Positions 33,301 through 45,475 of a stretch of DNA of 64,000 nucleotides are shown here, in pieces. This stretch comes from Phlebotomus papatasi (lineage: Eukaryota > Arthropoda > Insecta > Diptera > Psychodidae). Numbering within the stretch: position 1 is the stretch's first letter; every line of letters begins with the position of its first letter. The stretch is taken from positions 78,988,001 through 79,052,000 of the forward strand of contig NC_077222.1 in NCBI RefSeq assembly GCF_024763615.1, written 5' to 3'. The notes below the pieces were generated by a model. The model was not told the DNA's origin. It saw only the letters and a program-made list of their open reading frames with translations, and did not search any database. Position numbers and translations under genes: made by a program.

Positions 33301-35691
33301 TTTAGGTGGCAGAAGCAGTGAAGTGCCTGAAAGAGGAAAATGCCAGATCGCGCGGGGTTGGAGGTGGTGAGAGTATGTAGGTGTGTGTGTGATGGGTATG
33401 AATGTGTGGGATTCTGTGTGAAAGGCGCAGTTGATGGGATGGGGCTCGATTGGGTGAAGCAACAGCCTGAAAATGTACGATGTTGAAAATTCTGTTAACC
33501 CTTTTCGGTAGAGTTTTGGGTGGGGGTATATTCAACAGTTTCTCAGTGCCACAAATCATGGCGTGGAGGGAAAAAAACAGACGTGGCTCTGAAAGCCCAC
33601 ATAAAGAGAAAATCCAATTTGATGGTGTGGTTTTAAATCCCGGCTGAGTTTTTTTTAAACACAAAGTCCTTAATTTTTTTTCCCTTGGGATTCAATATCC
33701 TTGTTCGATACACTATTGGATATAATTAGGTATTTTTGATAATGCATCCTGCTTAGATTAAAAAATTTAAATATGAAGTCAAGGTTCAAGGATCAATTAG
33801 CCCTTATGGGATGCTTCTTGAAAGAGATTATTTGTTGTTTTCTTAAATTACAAATTGCCAAGCCCAAGTCTCTCATGAACTAGCTATATGAATTTGATCC
33901 GTTCCGTCCCCGATCCATCGTTTTCGTTTCGCGTCCGCGATCCCCCATGCAAGAGAAGACACTTGATCGTAGAAGTGGAAGTGAGAAAGAAGATAAACTC
34001 ATGGCGAGGCTCGAGTTGGTGGAAATCTATTCTAATCGCGTTTCATACCAACTTGCTTAGCTTAACAATTTATATGTGGTTGATTGGCAATGATGGTGTG
34101 TGTTTGTGCAGAGGAGGAATATAAGTACATGAATTGGTTGCGTGATCAGGGACAATTTCTTCATAGCTAATATTTTTATTTATTTTATCTTTCACTCTGT
34201 CCTATCGTGTCTTCTTTGTCAGACATGTTGGAGAAAAGGACATGATGTGATGTGACGGCAATTTAAAATTGCTTGGAATAATTGTGTATATACACTGAAC
34301 AATGTATCTCAACATTTTGCTGTAATCTCACTGACAAAGTTGGTATAAGCTCATTATGGGGCAATGGAAAGGAATTGGAAAAGGGAGGTTGGTAACATGG
34401 ATGAGGCGGCGGAGGATGCGCAAAGAGGAGGCAAAGAAGAGGAACGTTCTCAGTAAAAGGGGGTGTGAGTGAAGGGGGCAGAAGCCATATTTATAGCTTG
34501 TTTCTGATCCTTCCTGTTGGCTGCATATTCTCATGTATTCGTATCTCTTAGTTGCGCATTTTGCGAGGTTGCTTTTGTTTCTTTATGTTTTTTTTTTCCT
34601 TCTTCACCACAAACACCAGGGAATTGAGAATTCTCAGTGTGTTGGCAAAAAAAGGGGTTAAGGCAGGAAAGTCATTTGTTGAATGTTTCATATCTTTTTT
34701 TTTTGTTTTTCTTATTCTCGCAAATTCCACACTTTGGCGATTCATTCCTCCTATAGAGAAGGATTATTTTCGTTGTGGATGTTTTTTTTCTGCCTGGCTG
34801 CTGTTGAGATCAACCATCACCCAAGGATTTCTCAATTTTCCATTTCGCTTCTCTTTAGGTTTTCTTCTCTTGCTGCGGCTGAGACGTTCAGTCACGATCT
34901 CACGACTGACAAAATTAACCCCTTGCTGTTTATCTGCGCGATGGGTGCGCCTGGTGATGAGACTTGACTTTAATGAGAATCTGGTGATATTTTGCACACA
35001 GTTCCCATTAAGGATCAAAGTCTAATTGAATGTCTCACAATATACGGGTATGGGGTATTTTGGATTTGATAGCTAGAAGATAGCTATGGTTATAAATCAA
35101 CTTTTTTATTTACTGTGGCTCCCTGTGATTCTCCCCTTGACAAAAACGTAAGAGCCTCACATTCCCCATTGGGTGTCGACAGTGAGGAGCCAGAATTTAT
35201 CATGAAATAGGACTACAAGAATGTATTAACTGTGAACTAAAAGATGGTGTGTATGTGTATTTGCAATCGAGTCAAAAAATATTTTTATCGCGGCAGGGTG
35301 CTTTGTGGTGAAACTTCTTAGTGGGTACACTTGAGTGAGTGAGAAAGGAAGAATGACGGGGCGACGAGGGAAAGGAAAGTCAAGTAAGAGGCCAACCAGT
35401 GAAGTAGGCGCTCACTTCGTGTTCCACATACAACACAGCAAAATAATCAACCCAAAGAGGCTCAAAATGCCCGTCAGGAGTGTGTATGTGGCGCTTTTTT
35501 TTTCATACAAAGTGCTATTTTTGAGCCGCCATCAGAGAAAATAGCCCCCACAACGTACACACACTGTTGTATCTCTATGGCTCCCCCGTCCTTTTGCACC
35601 TCCACCATCATATGGCTTACACGGTGGTGTTGGGCCCATCTATGCTGGGTGCGGGCACTGAATGTATGAGCGAGAATGAGATGGGTTTACT

Positions 35692-35713
35692 GGGGGACGG
35701 GGGCGGGTGCGGG
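35692..35713 (+). other. G-quadruplex-forming motif
   Basis: Four G-runs (G5, G5, G3, G3) are separated by loops of 2, 1 and 3 bases: runs start at 35692, 35699, 35705 and 35711. This fits the G3+N1-7 consensus and stands out in AT-rich surroundings. Confidence 0.6.
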
Positions 35714-36748
35714 TGTGCGGATGGGCTAACAATTTATCGCCAGAAATAATCCTACCATTTATTCACGCGGATGTGCCTTGTGCGTATAACTGTCCCGCAC
35801 ATATGGGTGTTTGTTATCATCGCGGTAGGATGGAGTCAGGCATCCCGTACTGCTCAAAATGCCACTCACGAAGTCATATGCCAGTTTTCGGCAGGAAGGA
35901 GAAAATCACGAAAGTCCGCAACAAAATGCGTGGTTGACAATGTTTGATGATCTCTGGACATATGTTGACCAAATTGTATTCTTGCCACGAAGTGGTGTGC
36001 TTATAATGCTAAAATGGGTCCGGTACAAGAAGGGGGTGTTGATGGATGACACAATTTGCAATTGTTTTCAATTTGCTGCTATTCATCAAATATTTTCCTT
36101 TGCTTGAATTCAGCTCTGTGCTGTGGTGTCCACCGTGGGCGCCTTTCTGGGACACTCGCAAAAGAAGCCAACATTGGCACTTTATATCTGTGACCTGCAT
36201 GGCTTTCCTGTTGTCGAATGTTGTTTGGTTCAGAGGGGGGCTTGAGGGATGGGCATATGGGGACGGCAGCAAAACATGGTGTCTGTACAAAAGGAGTACT
36301 CTGTAGGCAAAAATTATCATAAACCAAACGAAAACACTCGCAATATATTAGTTTCTAATCTTCTGGCCTTGAGTGATTTTTCCCATTTGGTGTGTAGGTT
36401 TTGTAATCATCTCTACCGCTCCACTCTGAGCTCTCCATGTTTTTTTTTTTAGTAGCATGGAGTCAAATACAAGCTTATACATCCAAAGACTCCTCTCTTT
36501 GCCATTGAGTGCTACAACTACGTGAGCAAAATTGATATGATGTTGGAGGAGCGTGAGAGAGAGGGCAAAAAAAAAAGTTTATATATGTGCCATTATTCAA
36601 ATGACAAAAACTGTTGAGATTTACTTGGATATTCGACATTCATCCTATAGAACTTTACGATACCATTTGATGGTGGGGCATACGGGTTGGGCTGTGTGGG
36701 AATTATTGGGACATTGAGAAGGTTGAAAGTCGTCCAAAATAGAGTTCG

Positions 36749-36765
36749 CGCCCCCGGGTGGGCTC

Positions 36766-36802
<37 letters not shown>

Positions 36803-36822
36803 GCCAATTGCGCCACGGAGGC
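36749..36822 (-). tRNA. tRNA-Asn (anticodon GTT)
   Basis: A 74-nt cloverleaf: acceptor GCCTCCG pairs with CGGGGGC, D arm GCGC..GCGC, anticodon arm TTCGG-CTGTTAA-CCGAA, T arm GGTGG-TTCGAGC-CCACC, discriminator G. Internal A and B boxes are intact. Downstream on the minus strand a TTTT tract (plus AAAA near 36736-36739) can end Pol III transcription. It is nearly identical to the plus-strand copy at 37838, differing in the D loop (AATTGGCTA against AATCGGCTA). Confidence 0.97.
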
Positions 36823-37837
36823 TTATGAGGGGAGTTGAGGGCTCTAGGTTTTTTCCCCAAGGACACCCTTCATCACCTTGCTCCCCAGTTCGACCCTCAA
36901 GCTCCACACATCTCCCTCCATAACTGCCCAATTTTGAACATTACGATGGCCTTGGTTACAGAGGGAATTTCGGTAACTTGTTGCATGACTTCCACTGAAT
37001 GCTCGAGTTTCACTGATTTTCACCACGATTCATGGAATTTTTTTTTCTAACTCAAGTTCCAGTCGTGATATTCCTCCTCCCAGTGATAATATTTTTTTTT
37101 TCTCAAGTGGGAATAGAGGTGTATTTGAACTTTATTGTTTTTGTGTTACAAGTTGTTCTTCCTTAGTTCTCCAGGATTTAGAGATAGGGTAAAAAATTAA
37201 AAACTATGACTATTGTCCTAGTTTAAAATTATTGGTGGGTCAGAAATTGTTAGGAAGGATGAGTTGGGATGAGAGAAATAATAATATATAGAAAAATTCC
37301 ACGTTGAACCCAATTTATGTTCATTAGGAGTAATAATGTGTTGGGTTCCAAATTATCTTCACGAAGTGTTAAAATATGATTCTTCTAGCTTTTATTATGG
37401 ATATTTCTACTTTATATATGTATGTGAATTTAGTCTGAAGCAGCAAAAAAAACCAAAAGAGAGAATGAGAATGCACTGTATAATTTACAATTGTGTTATA
37501 CATTTAAGAGAGTCAATTAATGATTGTTTACATTTTCCCACAGTTTTTTTTACTGCTTGTCTCTTTTCCTTCTTTTGCTGCGATTAAATCTCCACAGATA
37601 CTGTCTCGTCTCGATGAAAGGGGAGAAATTTCTCTACTGAGGAGTATTTTAAGGTGTCATTCAGGGAAATTGTAATTTGTTCTATATTGGATTTCATTTG
37701 TTTATGATTCTGATGTTTTATTGAAATCAGCAAAAAGACTTTTATTCAAAAGATCTGAGAGTTCGGCCCTGCAATGTTAAAATGTTGGGGAAGGGGTAGT
37801 GTATGCGAAATGGAACAGCAGTCTACTGCGTTTTCGA
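36823..37837. other. Spacer between two inverted tRNA-Asn genes
   Basis: About 1 kb with T-rich runs and no recognised feature. The similarity of the tRNA copies does not extend visibly into the flanks. Confidence 0.5.
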
Positions 37838-37857
37838 GCCTCCGTGGCGCAATCGGC

Positions 37858-37894
<37 letters not shown>

Positions 37895-37911
37895 GAGCCC
37901 ACCCGGGGGCG
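37838..37911 (+). tRNA. tRNA-Asn (anticodon GTT)
   Basis: Same 74-nt structure as the minus-strand gene: acceptor GCCTCCG/CGGGGGC, anticodon loop CTGTTAA, T arm GGTGG/CCACC. CTCTATTTT directly follows, giving a Pol III terminator. No intron is present. The two genes are divergently oriented, about 1 kb apart. Confidence 0.97.
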
Positions 37912-39572
37912 CTCTATTTTCCTCATTTTTCCACCAAATTTTTCACCATTTTCTTTTCTGTTTTTGTTTTTTTTTCTTAAAGAGAAAAAAAAATACTTGT
38001 TCAAGCTGTTTAACATAGTCAACTGTATGTATACAGTGTCCACAGAATATGATGGAAATTGCTGAAGAGGCAAAAGGAGCTATAGAGAAGTATATATAAG
38101 TACAGAGGAATAAAGTACTCATATAGTTACGCAACCCGGTTAATTGGCGCAATTATTCATTACATATTAATTGCTCAACAAGAGACCAGTGTGAATATGA
38201 AAAAAAATAGAAGAGAAGAAACAAGCCCCAAGAGTTTCTGATTGACTTGTAATATTTCTTGGGTGTACAACTTTGGCTATGGTGCGGCTTACGATGTTTG
38301 TTTCGTATTTTTCGTGTTGGTGGTTTACTCCTTTGGCGCTCTCTGTTGATTTTCTCATTGATTGGAGGTCACCCGAGTGTGTCTCAATGGGGGGAGAGTT
38401 TCGCGGACAAATAATTAATATGACTAGTGTGTGCCAATGCGTGTGTAGTTGAGGAGCCACAGTGTCGATGGCTTTATGATGACAACGCAGAGTGGCAAAA
38501 GAGACTTTTGTGCCTTAAGGCCAATAAGGGCGGAGCCCCTATTTCACAGTTCCTCATTTAAAAACACTGAGAATAGTTGCTGAATACATACTTGTAGATT
38601 TCAACTTAAATTGATGTCACATTAAACATTTTACCCTGTATTTTTACCACAAGGATTTCTCAGTAATTTCTGTGTAAATTTCAACATAAAAATTTTCCAT
38701 AATTTTTTTTTTCTGAGGTTAGTCAATTAATCATAAACAGGATTGATTGGCATTAATATAATGCCATTTGAAATTGCATTTGAATGGGATTTTGAGATAG
38801 AGGAATACAGTATGTTCTATTGAATTATGATTTCCACCACCATACCCAATCACTGGGAGCCTCAATCTTGGCCTCTTTTTCCTGAAGTTGCATCTCTATT
38901 CGGTTGATGCCAGCGAGGCAATTTTCACACACACAAAGGCTCATATGTGAGATAGGAGAGAAAACCTCTCATTTGGATCCAGCGATCCGTATCCATTCTT
39001 CACAATAGATCCACTGTATGTTTGCCACCACGCGATCATGGAAAGAATCCACCTCTCACTTCCCCACTGGATCCCTCGATCGTGGGCTTCGTTGGTGGAT
39101 CACGGTGCTCAAGTGATGGGTACTACGGGTGTGTGTGAATATAGAGATCGGGCGGATGAAAATCTATGTGGCAGCAACTCACTGGCTTTGGCTATGAGCA
39201 CTCCTTTTCGGAATGGGGCTAAGCTCGCCGCACGCTGCAACACGTGTAGAATGATTCGCAGTGACATTCAACGGTCGCATGAGTGCTTCTCATGAGAGCT
39301 GATGGGGAGTTACATCGCGAGAATACTATGGGGACAATGTGACGGCTGAGTTATTTCTTGTCGGAAGATTTTCAATTGTTTCCTAGGTACTTTAGCGAAG
39401 CTATTATAGTTTGTTGTTTCCTGAATTAAACTTAGGATATTAAATTGTGCCTACAAAGGTACTCGGAAGAGTTTTATTTTACTTTCAAGATTTTAAATGG
39501 GGGAAAGGGTGGTATACTCTTTCACGCATGTTTGACTCTAAACTCGGTATTCTACTGTATATCGACGGTTCC
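37912..39572. other. Non-coding DNA, GC-richer near 38980-39300
   Basis: No repeat or gene is recognised. The patch at 38980-39300 is GC-richer, with an 85-codon ORF on the plus strand that shows no domain; GATC and GATCC words are frequent there (CGATCC, GGATCC, CGATCGTGG). It could be regulatory. Confidence 0.4.
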
Positions 39573-39670
39573 ATTCCATAGGGGAGACTGGGGCAAAAAG
39601 TCACAAGGATATTTTATTTTTTTACAAGCTACTCGAGCACTTCAAAAATTTCTAATTAGCTATTAATTCT
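39573..39670 (+). mobile_element. Lone left end of the AGGGGAGACTGGGG family
   Basis: From about 39578 it matches the left end of the element at 58775: AGGGGAGACTGGGGCAAAAA, GTCACAAGGATATTTTATTT, CAAGCTACTCGAGCACTTCA, TTTCTAATTAGC. No matching right end is found nearby, so it is truncated. Confidence 0.7.
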
Positions 39671-42600
39671 AATCCTTCTCCGTCGAATTTTACGGACTAA
39701 ACATTTGCAAGTCTATTTGGATTTTTAGGATTAATTTATGTCTATCCAGTACTTTTTTTTTAAATTTTTTTGTTGGCAGAATTTGGTTTGTCCGTTATTC
39801 TGTCTTGTAGGGTGTACTCTTACTTTTCTAAAATATAATACTTATCGAAGTTAGGATTCTTCCTCTGTTTTACTTCCAGTTGTTAAACGCATTTGGGTCC
39901 TTACAGCCTATCTAAGTTTTTTTTCCTGAAATTTGTCTTATTTTATTTTTCTAAATGGAAATGATTTAATATTTAAGTATCTTGCAGTTTTTCTTACAGT
40001 CCTACACCTCAATTCTGAGATGAAGAAAGCTTCAACATGTTAAACGTGTTAGATTTTTAGTATCAAAATTAAAAACCAGAGATAAGCCCGGATAAGCTTA
40101 TGGTAGCTGAGATTCTTGACACCCTTTATAGGTCGGGTCAGTGGGGTCGGGGGACTTAAAGTTTTTTTAATCAAAAGATCTTTTAGGTCCAGCTATAACT
40201 TACTTAAATTTGAAATCGATCAATGTCATAGGGGCTGAGTTATTGTGAAAACAAAATTTGGTGGTGTATCAAAATGACAGAAGGAGGATAGCGGTTTGAT
40301 CTGACTTCATCAACTTCTAGCGGCCCATCGACATTTAACCTCTCTGTGTTCTCACTCCAGAAGTGCTTATTCGAGGGACGGAACGGGACAGGACATCCAC
40401 GAAAATCGATTTTTAGCTCACACGATATTCGTGGTCTATGAATGTCAAAACGTGTAGATCCAAAATTTGAGCCCGATCTGACTAAGTCGGATTTCACCTA
40501 GAACCACAGAAGCTGAGATTGTAAAGAATCTCAGCTAAAAATACTGTTTGAGTAAAAAGCTAATGATGCTTCATTTATTACAATCTTCGTGGTTAGCTTT
40601 AAAAGTAAGAAAAACAAGATGTCTGACATTTCCATTTCAGCCTCGTTATTGTGAAGTTTTCTCTAAATTCTGAAATAAATCTTAAGATTAATTTGGTCTT
40701 TAAAGACTGATTTGTATTCTCAAATAAAGATCTTTAATTTTCAAGTCTAACTTTTTTGAACTTTCAGATTGAAGTGCGACAAACTTCACAACAACAAAAA
40801 TTCAATCAAAATCTCCTTCAAAATTTTTTTTAAAAAAAATTTCACCTGGTCGGGAAGACCTTTCAAAATTTTAATTTAACAAAATTTTTAGGTAAAACTG
40901 GAATAGATAAGATGCAATTAGCCTCTTTAACTTAGAATTGGAAATCTTAAGTTTTTGACACTAAATCTTTAAGCTCTTTGTGTCGGGATTTCGGGGTTTA
41001 TTACACTTCATCTTAAAAACTTAAAGAAATTTTACACTTTAAAATGAAAAGTCTTTATCAGAAAATACGAACAAGACTTTACAAGTTGAATTAAAGATTT
41101 AACGCTTAAGATATTTATTTTAAAATTTAGGGGTTAGGCAACATATTTGTAAATAAAATCCACAGTTATATTTTTGGAAAAAATTACTAACTACTTTGGG
41201 ACTGGTCTAGAAATTTATTATTTTCTTATGTTATTTGGAAAATCACTTCTTCTGCCGATTGGTGAGTGAAGGAGCGGTATGCTGGGAGCATAAATGTCGC
41301 CTGTTGAGTGTGGCAACGCAAGTTGAATGTTGCTGCAAATTTGTGGACCCGTTAGTAGGCCGATGTGACATGCAGGGCATGCGGGGTGTTTGACCCCCAG
41401 AGTCTCCATCTCACTCGCTCTATGCTGCACTCAATCAGGCAACTAATACATTCATGTCCAAGTGGGGAGATTTTTTTTATAATTTCACTTTATACAGCAA
41501 ATTTCTATCAATTAGGCTCGCCTGTCAATTGACGAAGATTGCGCGGGTAGAATTTGAATAATAAATGTAAATGAAGGGAAAAAGTGTGCGTTAAGGGAGT
41601 CTATTTATGTACAAAAAAAAAAATGAATTGTTTTGGCGAGGATTTATTGATGGAACAAAAAAGGCAATTGAGTGATTATCAATGTGTCTGTGTCATATAC
41701 AAGAATTATTGCTCAATGGAAGTGATTGAAAGAGAGAAAAATGTTTAATGAAACAGCATAACAGATCCAAATGGAAAACATACGACCCTGTAACATTTTC
41801 TTTCTCATCCAATGACCATTAGATAATTATCAGTTCTTGTAAATTGACTTATTGCTAATTGTCTGTTTCTCTCTCACTGAGATAAAATTTACAACACGTC
41901 ACTGGGGAGACCTCTAATTTATTTCCAATGTCCGTTTTCAGTATGCTACATGTTCCTTTCAATGGTTCACTGAATTCCTTTGTTTAATTGCTCTCTGTTG
42001 CATTCAATTTTTGTTTTTTTTTCAAAGATTATACTTACGGGAGGAAGTTCCTTTGTTCCTGGGTCGCGAGTGGGAAAAGGGTGTTCAGAGTCACATCTCA
42101 GGTTAGCATTAGTGCTCTGGCAAAGGTAGAGATCAAAGGAAGAGAAAATGAAGAAGGGGCGAAGCAGCAAAAGACACTTTATGAGGTGGAAAAGAAGTGG
42201 AGAGGAACGGATTTGCCGGGAGGCACTAAAAAGGTTTTGGCACCGTTAAGAATTGCGATCCATCCGGGGAGAATCATCATGAGACATATACAATCAAACC
42301 ACGTGAAGTTTCTCTCTTTTGCTCATATACCTTTTGGATACCGCGAGAATCCAGCACTGCACGGCGCAACTTAAGTAGTACAACAATATCGTAACAGAAT
42401 GGCTAACTGTAATCTGACTCTTGAATTTAATTCGAAAATGAGCCAAGGAACATAATTATGGTTACAAGATAGTACACACTATGTGGCTTGGTGGTTCAGC
42501 CACTCTACCTCCTCCATGGTAATGGCACTGGAGTCAGAGGAACAGAGAATATACTAACAGTTATATATTTTCGCTTGATCCACTAAATTTTGTATTCCTT

Positions 42601-43073
42601 TTTGGCGTTCAACAGAAAGAGAGAAAGAGAGAGTTTGAGGAAAATTGCTGAGAATTCATATACATAATGACATGATATATTTTTGTTATTTAGTCTTGGT
42701 TCATGATGATCATTAATATTAATGCAAACTGAGATATTGTGCTATAAGGGATTATTCAGTTTTTAATGGTTTCCCTTCCAAATATTAGCGCCCGCTCTGA
42801 TTGATTCTTCAAAGTTCTATAATACAGTGCGATTTCAATAGTGTAAACGAATTCTACAAACAATTTACACTATTAATATTCATATAATATAAATTCGCAA
42901 TTTAACTATGAAAGTGCTGTAACCCTACAAAATACCTTGTTTTAATTTAAAACACAATATTATGAACCTATAAAATGCTACAGCATATTGTTTTTTAGTT
43001 ATAATAATGAAAAAACAATTTACATTACTGGAGCTTAAAATATTCATTAGTGTAAATAATAAGCATTTTCCAC
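39671..43073. other. No gene recognised
   Basis: AT-rich DNA with short chance ORFs. A small stem with AATCTCAGCT/AGCTGAGATT words is at about 40508-40540. The interval 41230-41430 is GC-richer without a recognised feature. Confidence 0.4.
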
Positions 43074-44062
43074 TAGGGGAAAGTGACCATGCTTGATACT
43101 GTAAAATGATGTCCAAGGTTTGTGATTATTTTCTGATTAACTCACAAATCGAAGCGATTCTTGCACTATGACAAAGAAATGTCTCACTTATTAGGTTCAT
43201 AATTCCACCTCAAATAGTTCCTGGAAATCCTAAGATTTTCCTCAAGAAGAAAATGGAAATTCAGTAGCGATTTTTATACAAGTTGGGTCCGGGGCCTTCC
43301 TGTATAATAATTGATTCGACAATTCGGAGGCCCATTTTCACTGCAAAAAATTCACCGGATACAAAAAATTGCACATCAATATTTAGACGGAACTCTAATC
43401 TATCTGCTTAAATCGTTTATATGACTGGTTATTAGTTTTAAAATCACTTTTATGTAATTTTTCTAAGCCATGTTTTTATGACATTAGGGCGCTAGCGAAA
43501 ACCATTTTTTCACTTTGAGTCCATGAAAATGTCATTCTGCAATCTTAAAATTCAGGCAACAGGGTTGAAGATTATGTCAATTGCCGATAAAATTGGCAGA
43601 TTGCAATATGTGTAATTATGAAATAATCATATCTAATGATATAGTTGCCACATTAAAATTATCATTCATGGACGCTTCTTAAAATATAGGATGGATACAG
43701 GTAGAATTTATGAATTTGTTACCACCCACAAAAACAGTGTCCAACAATTAAAAATATTTTTACAAAAATATTAGTACTGATGAACCCTCTATGTGCCTAT
43801 GATAGTAGTTTTCCTGTACAGCGACATTAATTAAGAAATACTTATGAAATATCATGTATCGAAATTACAGTTTTGGGCCTATTTTTGATTTTTGCTTCCT
43901 GAAACTAGGAAAAAAGAGCTAGGATCCTAATTTTTTTAGGAAATGTGAGGCTTAGCACCAGCTATTGAAATATATTGCGATGAGTCATAACTATTGATTA
44001 ACATAGGAAAAAAATAGTTATTATCAAGCTTGGATCGTATCAAGCATGGTCACTTTCCCCTA
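43074..44062. mobile_element. TIR element with AGGGGAAAGTGACCATGC ends
   Basis: Left end AGGGGAAAGTGACCATGCTT and GATAC; right end GTATCAAGCATGGTCACTTT then CCCCT; TA-flanked, about 0.99 kb. No transposase ORF remains. Confidence 0.78.
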
Positions 44063-44379
44063 TCCCATTTAATTCGTATTATTGCAGATTTACGCTGTTG
44101 AAGTCGTACTGCATCATATTAACCAGAGAGTAAGATTTTTTCATAAGCATGTCTCTTGTAATAATGCGATCCGGTCGACTACGTTAGGCTCAGATCCCTC
44201 AGATCGCTCTTATATTTCCAGGGTAGATATTTTGAACAATATTAATTTTGAAAATGATCAGTCGCAATTTTTATTTTTAATCCTGAAATTAATATTCTAT
44301 GCATAACAAAATATTTTGTTAAATATATTGTAACGGTTTGTAAATTCGAAAAGGGATAAGTTATAAGTTCGTAGAAGAA

Positions 44380-44485
44380 GGGATCTCAGTGATGCAATAG
44401 GGAAGACCGGATGAGATCTCTGATTTGACTCTCACAGTTGTGAGGTCGAGTTCTGACCGGTTCGTTAACAGGGCCCTTATTTTCT
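44380..44485 (+). repeat. tRNA-like (SINE-type) sequence
   Basis: AGTGATGCAATAGGGAAGAC resembles an A box, and AGGTCGAGTTCTGACCGG about 55 bp later a B box (GGTTCGANTCC). It does not fold into a clean tRNA. This could be a tRNA-derived SINE head; weak call. Confidence 0.3.
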
Positions 44486-44654
44486 CTTCGTTTCCCCTCC
44501 AAAATCATGTTGTATTTTAGGATTGCTAGGAAACAGGTCGTGCGATTTTTTTTCTTCATATTTGGATATATTTTAAAGATTGTCCAGACGGGTATTTCGT
44601 TCTTATATGAAAATACTGTTGAATGATTTCTAATAATGGTTTTTAAGGCCAAAA

Positions 44655-44760
44655 GTGAAAGTGGATCTAGGGAGTATATTTCTCAACCGAATGGTATTAG
44701 GGTCGGAGGATCGTCTGTTCGACAGGGAACCCCTATTGACACTTTTGCCAAAATCTTGAA
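44655..44760 (+). repeat. Dispersed repeat with TTTCTCAACCGAATGGTATT
   Basis: The segment GGGAGTATATTTCTCAACCG..GGTATTA recurs in reverse complement near 58485-58530 (TAATACCATTCTGTTGAGAA). Family unknown. Confidence 0.5.
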
Positions 44761-45045
44761 AATTATTTAATGTATCTAGTAAAATATAAGTAATATAACG
44801 TTTTTTTCTGTAATATACCTTTTACTATAAACAGAGATGTTCAAATTTCATATCCCAAATGGTACAGAGTAGGGTGTCAATAAGTGCTGCAACGAGTTCT
44901 TAAAGTGTCAATAAACGTTACTTTCACCCTATGTAAAGGCTCGCTGAAAAGGTCTTGGAATTTCTGACAAGCTTGGATCGATTTCAATCCAATTTTTATA
45001 ACTAATATTTTACTAATTAATTTTTACCAGAAATTCAATTATATT

Positions 45046-45475
45046 AGGGTAAGTGTGCCAAATTCCGGCCAGCTTGCAATTTCGGTCATATTTTTTGTTC
45101 CTCAAATTTCCATGAATTTTTAGTTTTTGGATACTCTTGAGATTGTACAATGCAAAAAAATAACAAAAAATGTCGCTTCGACGAGCATGATGATCCGAAA
45201 AACACATTGAAAGAATTTGGGAAGGGCAAGGAACTATGAGAATGAAGGTGGCCGAAATAGGCCACCAATGCTATGTCTACATTTTTATTCATTTTAAAAT
45301 GTATTATGAATGATTTTAGAGAAAATAAAAATGATAAACTGTCTGCAAGGTTCCAAGCAACACTCCTTATAAAAGAGTAACAAAAATATTCAATTTATAT
45401 TAAAAATATTACATATCAAACTTGAGACGTTGTCGCTTGCATGCAACTATGCCGAAATTTGACACACTTACCCTA
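45046..45475. mobile_element. TIR element with AGGGTAAGTGTGCCAAATTC ends
   Basis: Left AGGGTAAGTGTGCCAAATTC; right GAAATTTGACACACTTACCC then T; TA on both sides, 430 bp. The interior encodes nothing recognisable. Confidence 0.75.

Larger units (their letters stand above)
26283..36748. other. Transposon-poor 10.5-kb stretch, possible ttk 5' region
   Basis: No TIR element, tRNA or convincing coding exon is seen. Composition is less extreme than elsewhere, with several GC-richer patches (26700-26830, 31360-31450, 33250-33440, 33900-34010, 35560-35720). Chance ORFs of up to about 157 codons lack recognisable domains. Low repeat content compared with both sides may reflect selection against insertions in regulatory DNA; this is inference. 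Confidence 0.4.

Noticed and set aside
34552..35025. 157-codon plus-strand ORF
   Set aside because: Phe/Leu/Arg-rich chance translation of T-rich DNA, overlapped by ORFs in other frames.
39038..39295. 85-codon ORF in a GC-richer patch
   Set aside because: No family resemblance and no initiator or splice context.
44386..44470. Intact tRNA gene
   Set aside because: Only A- and B-box-like words are present; acceptor and anticodon stems do not pair.
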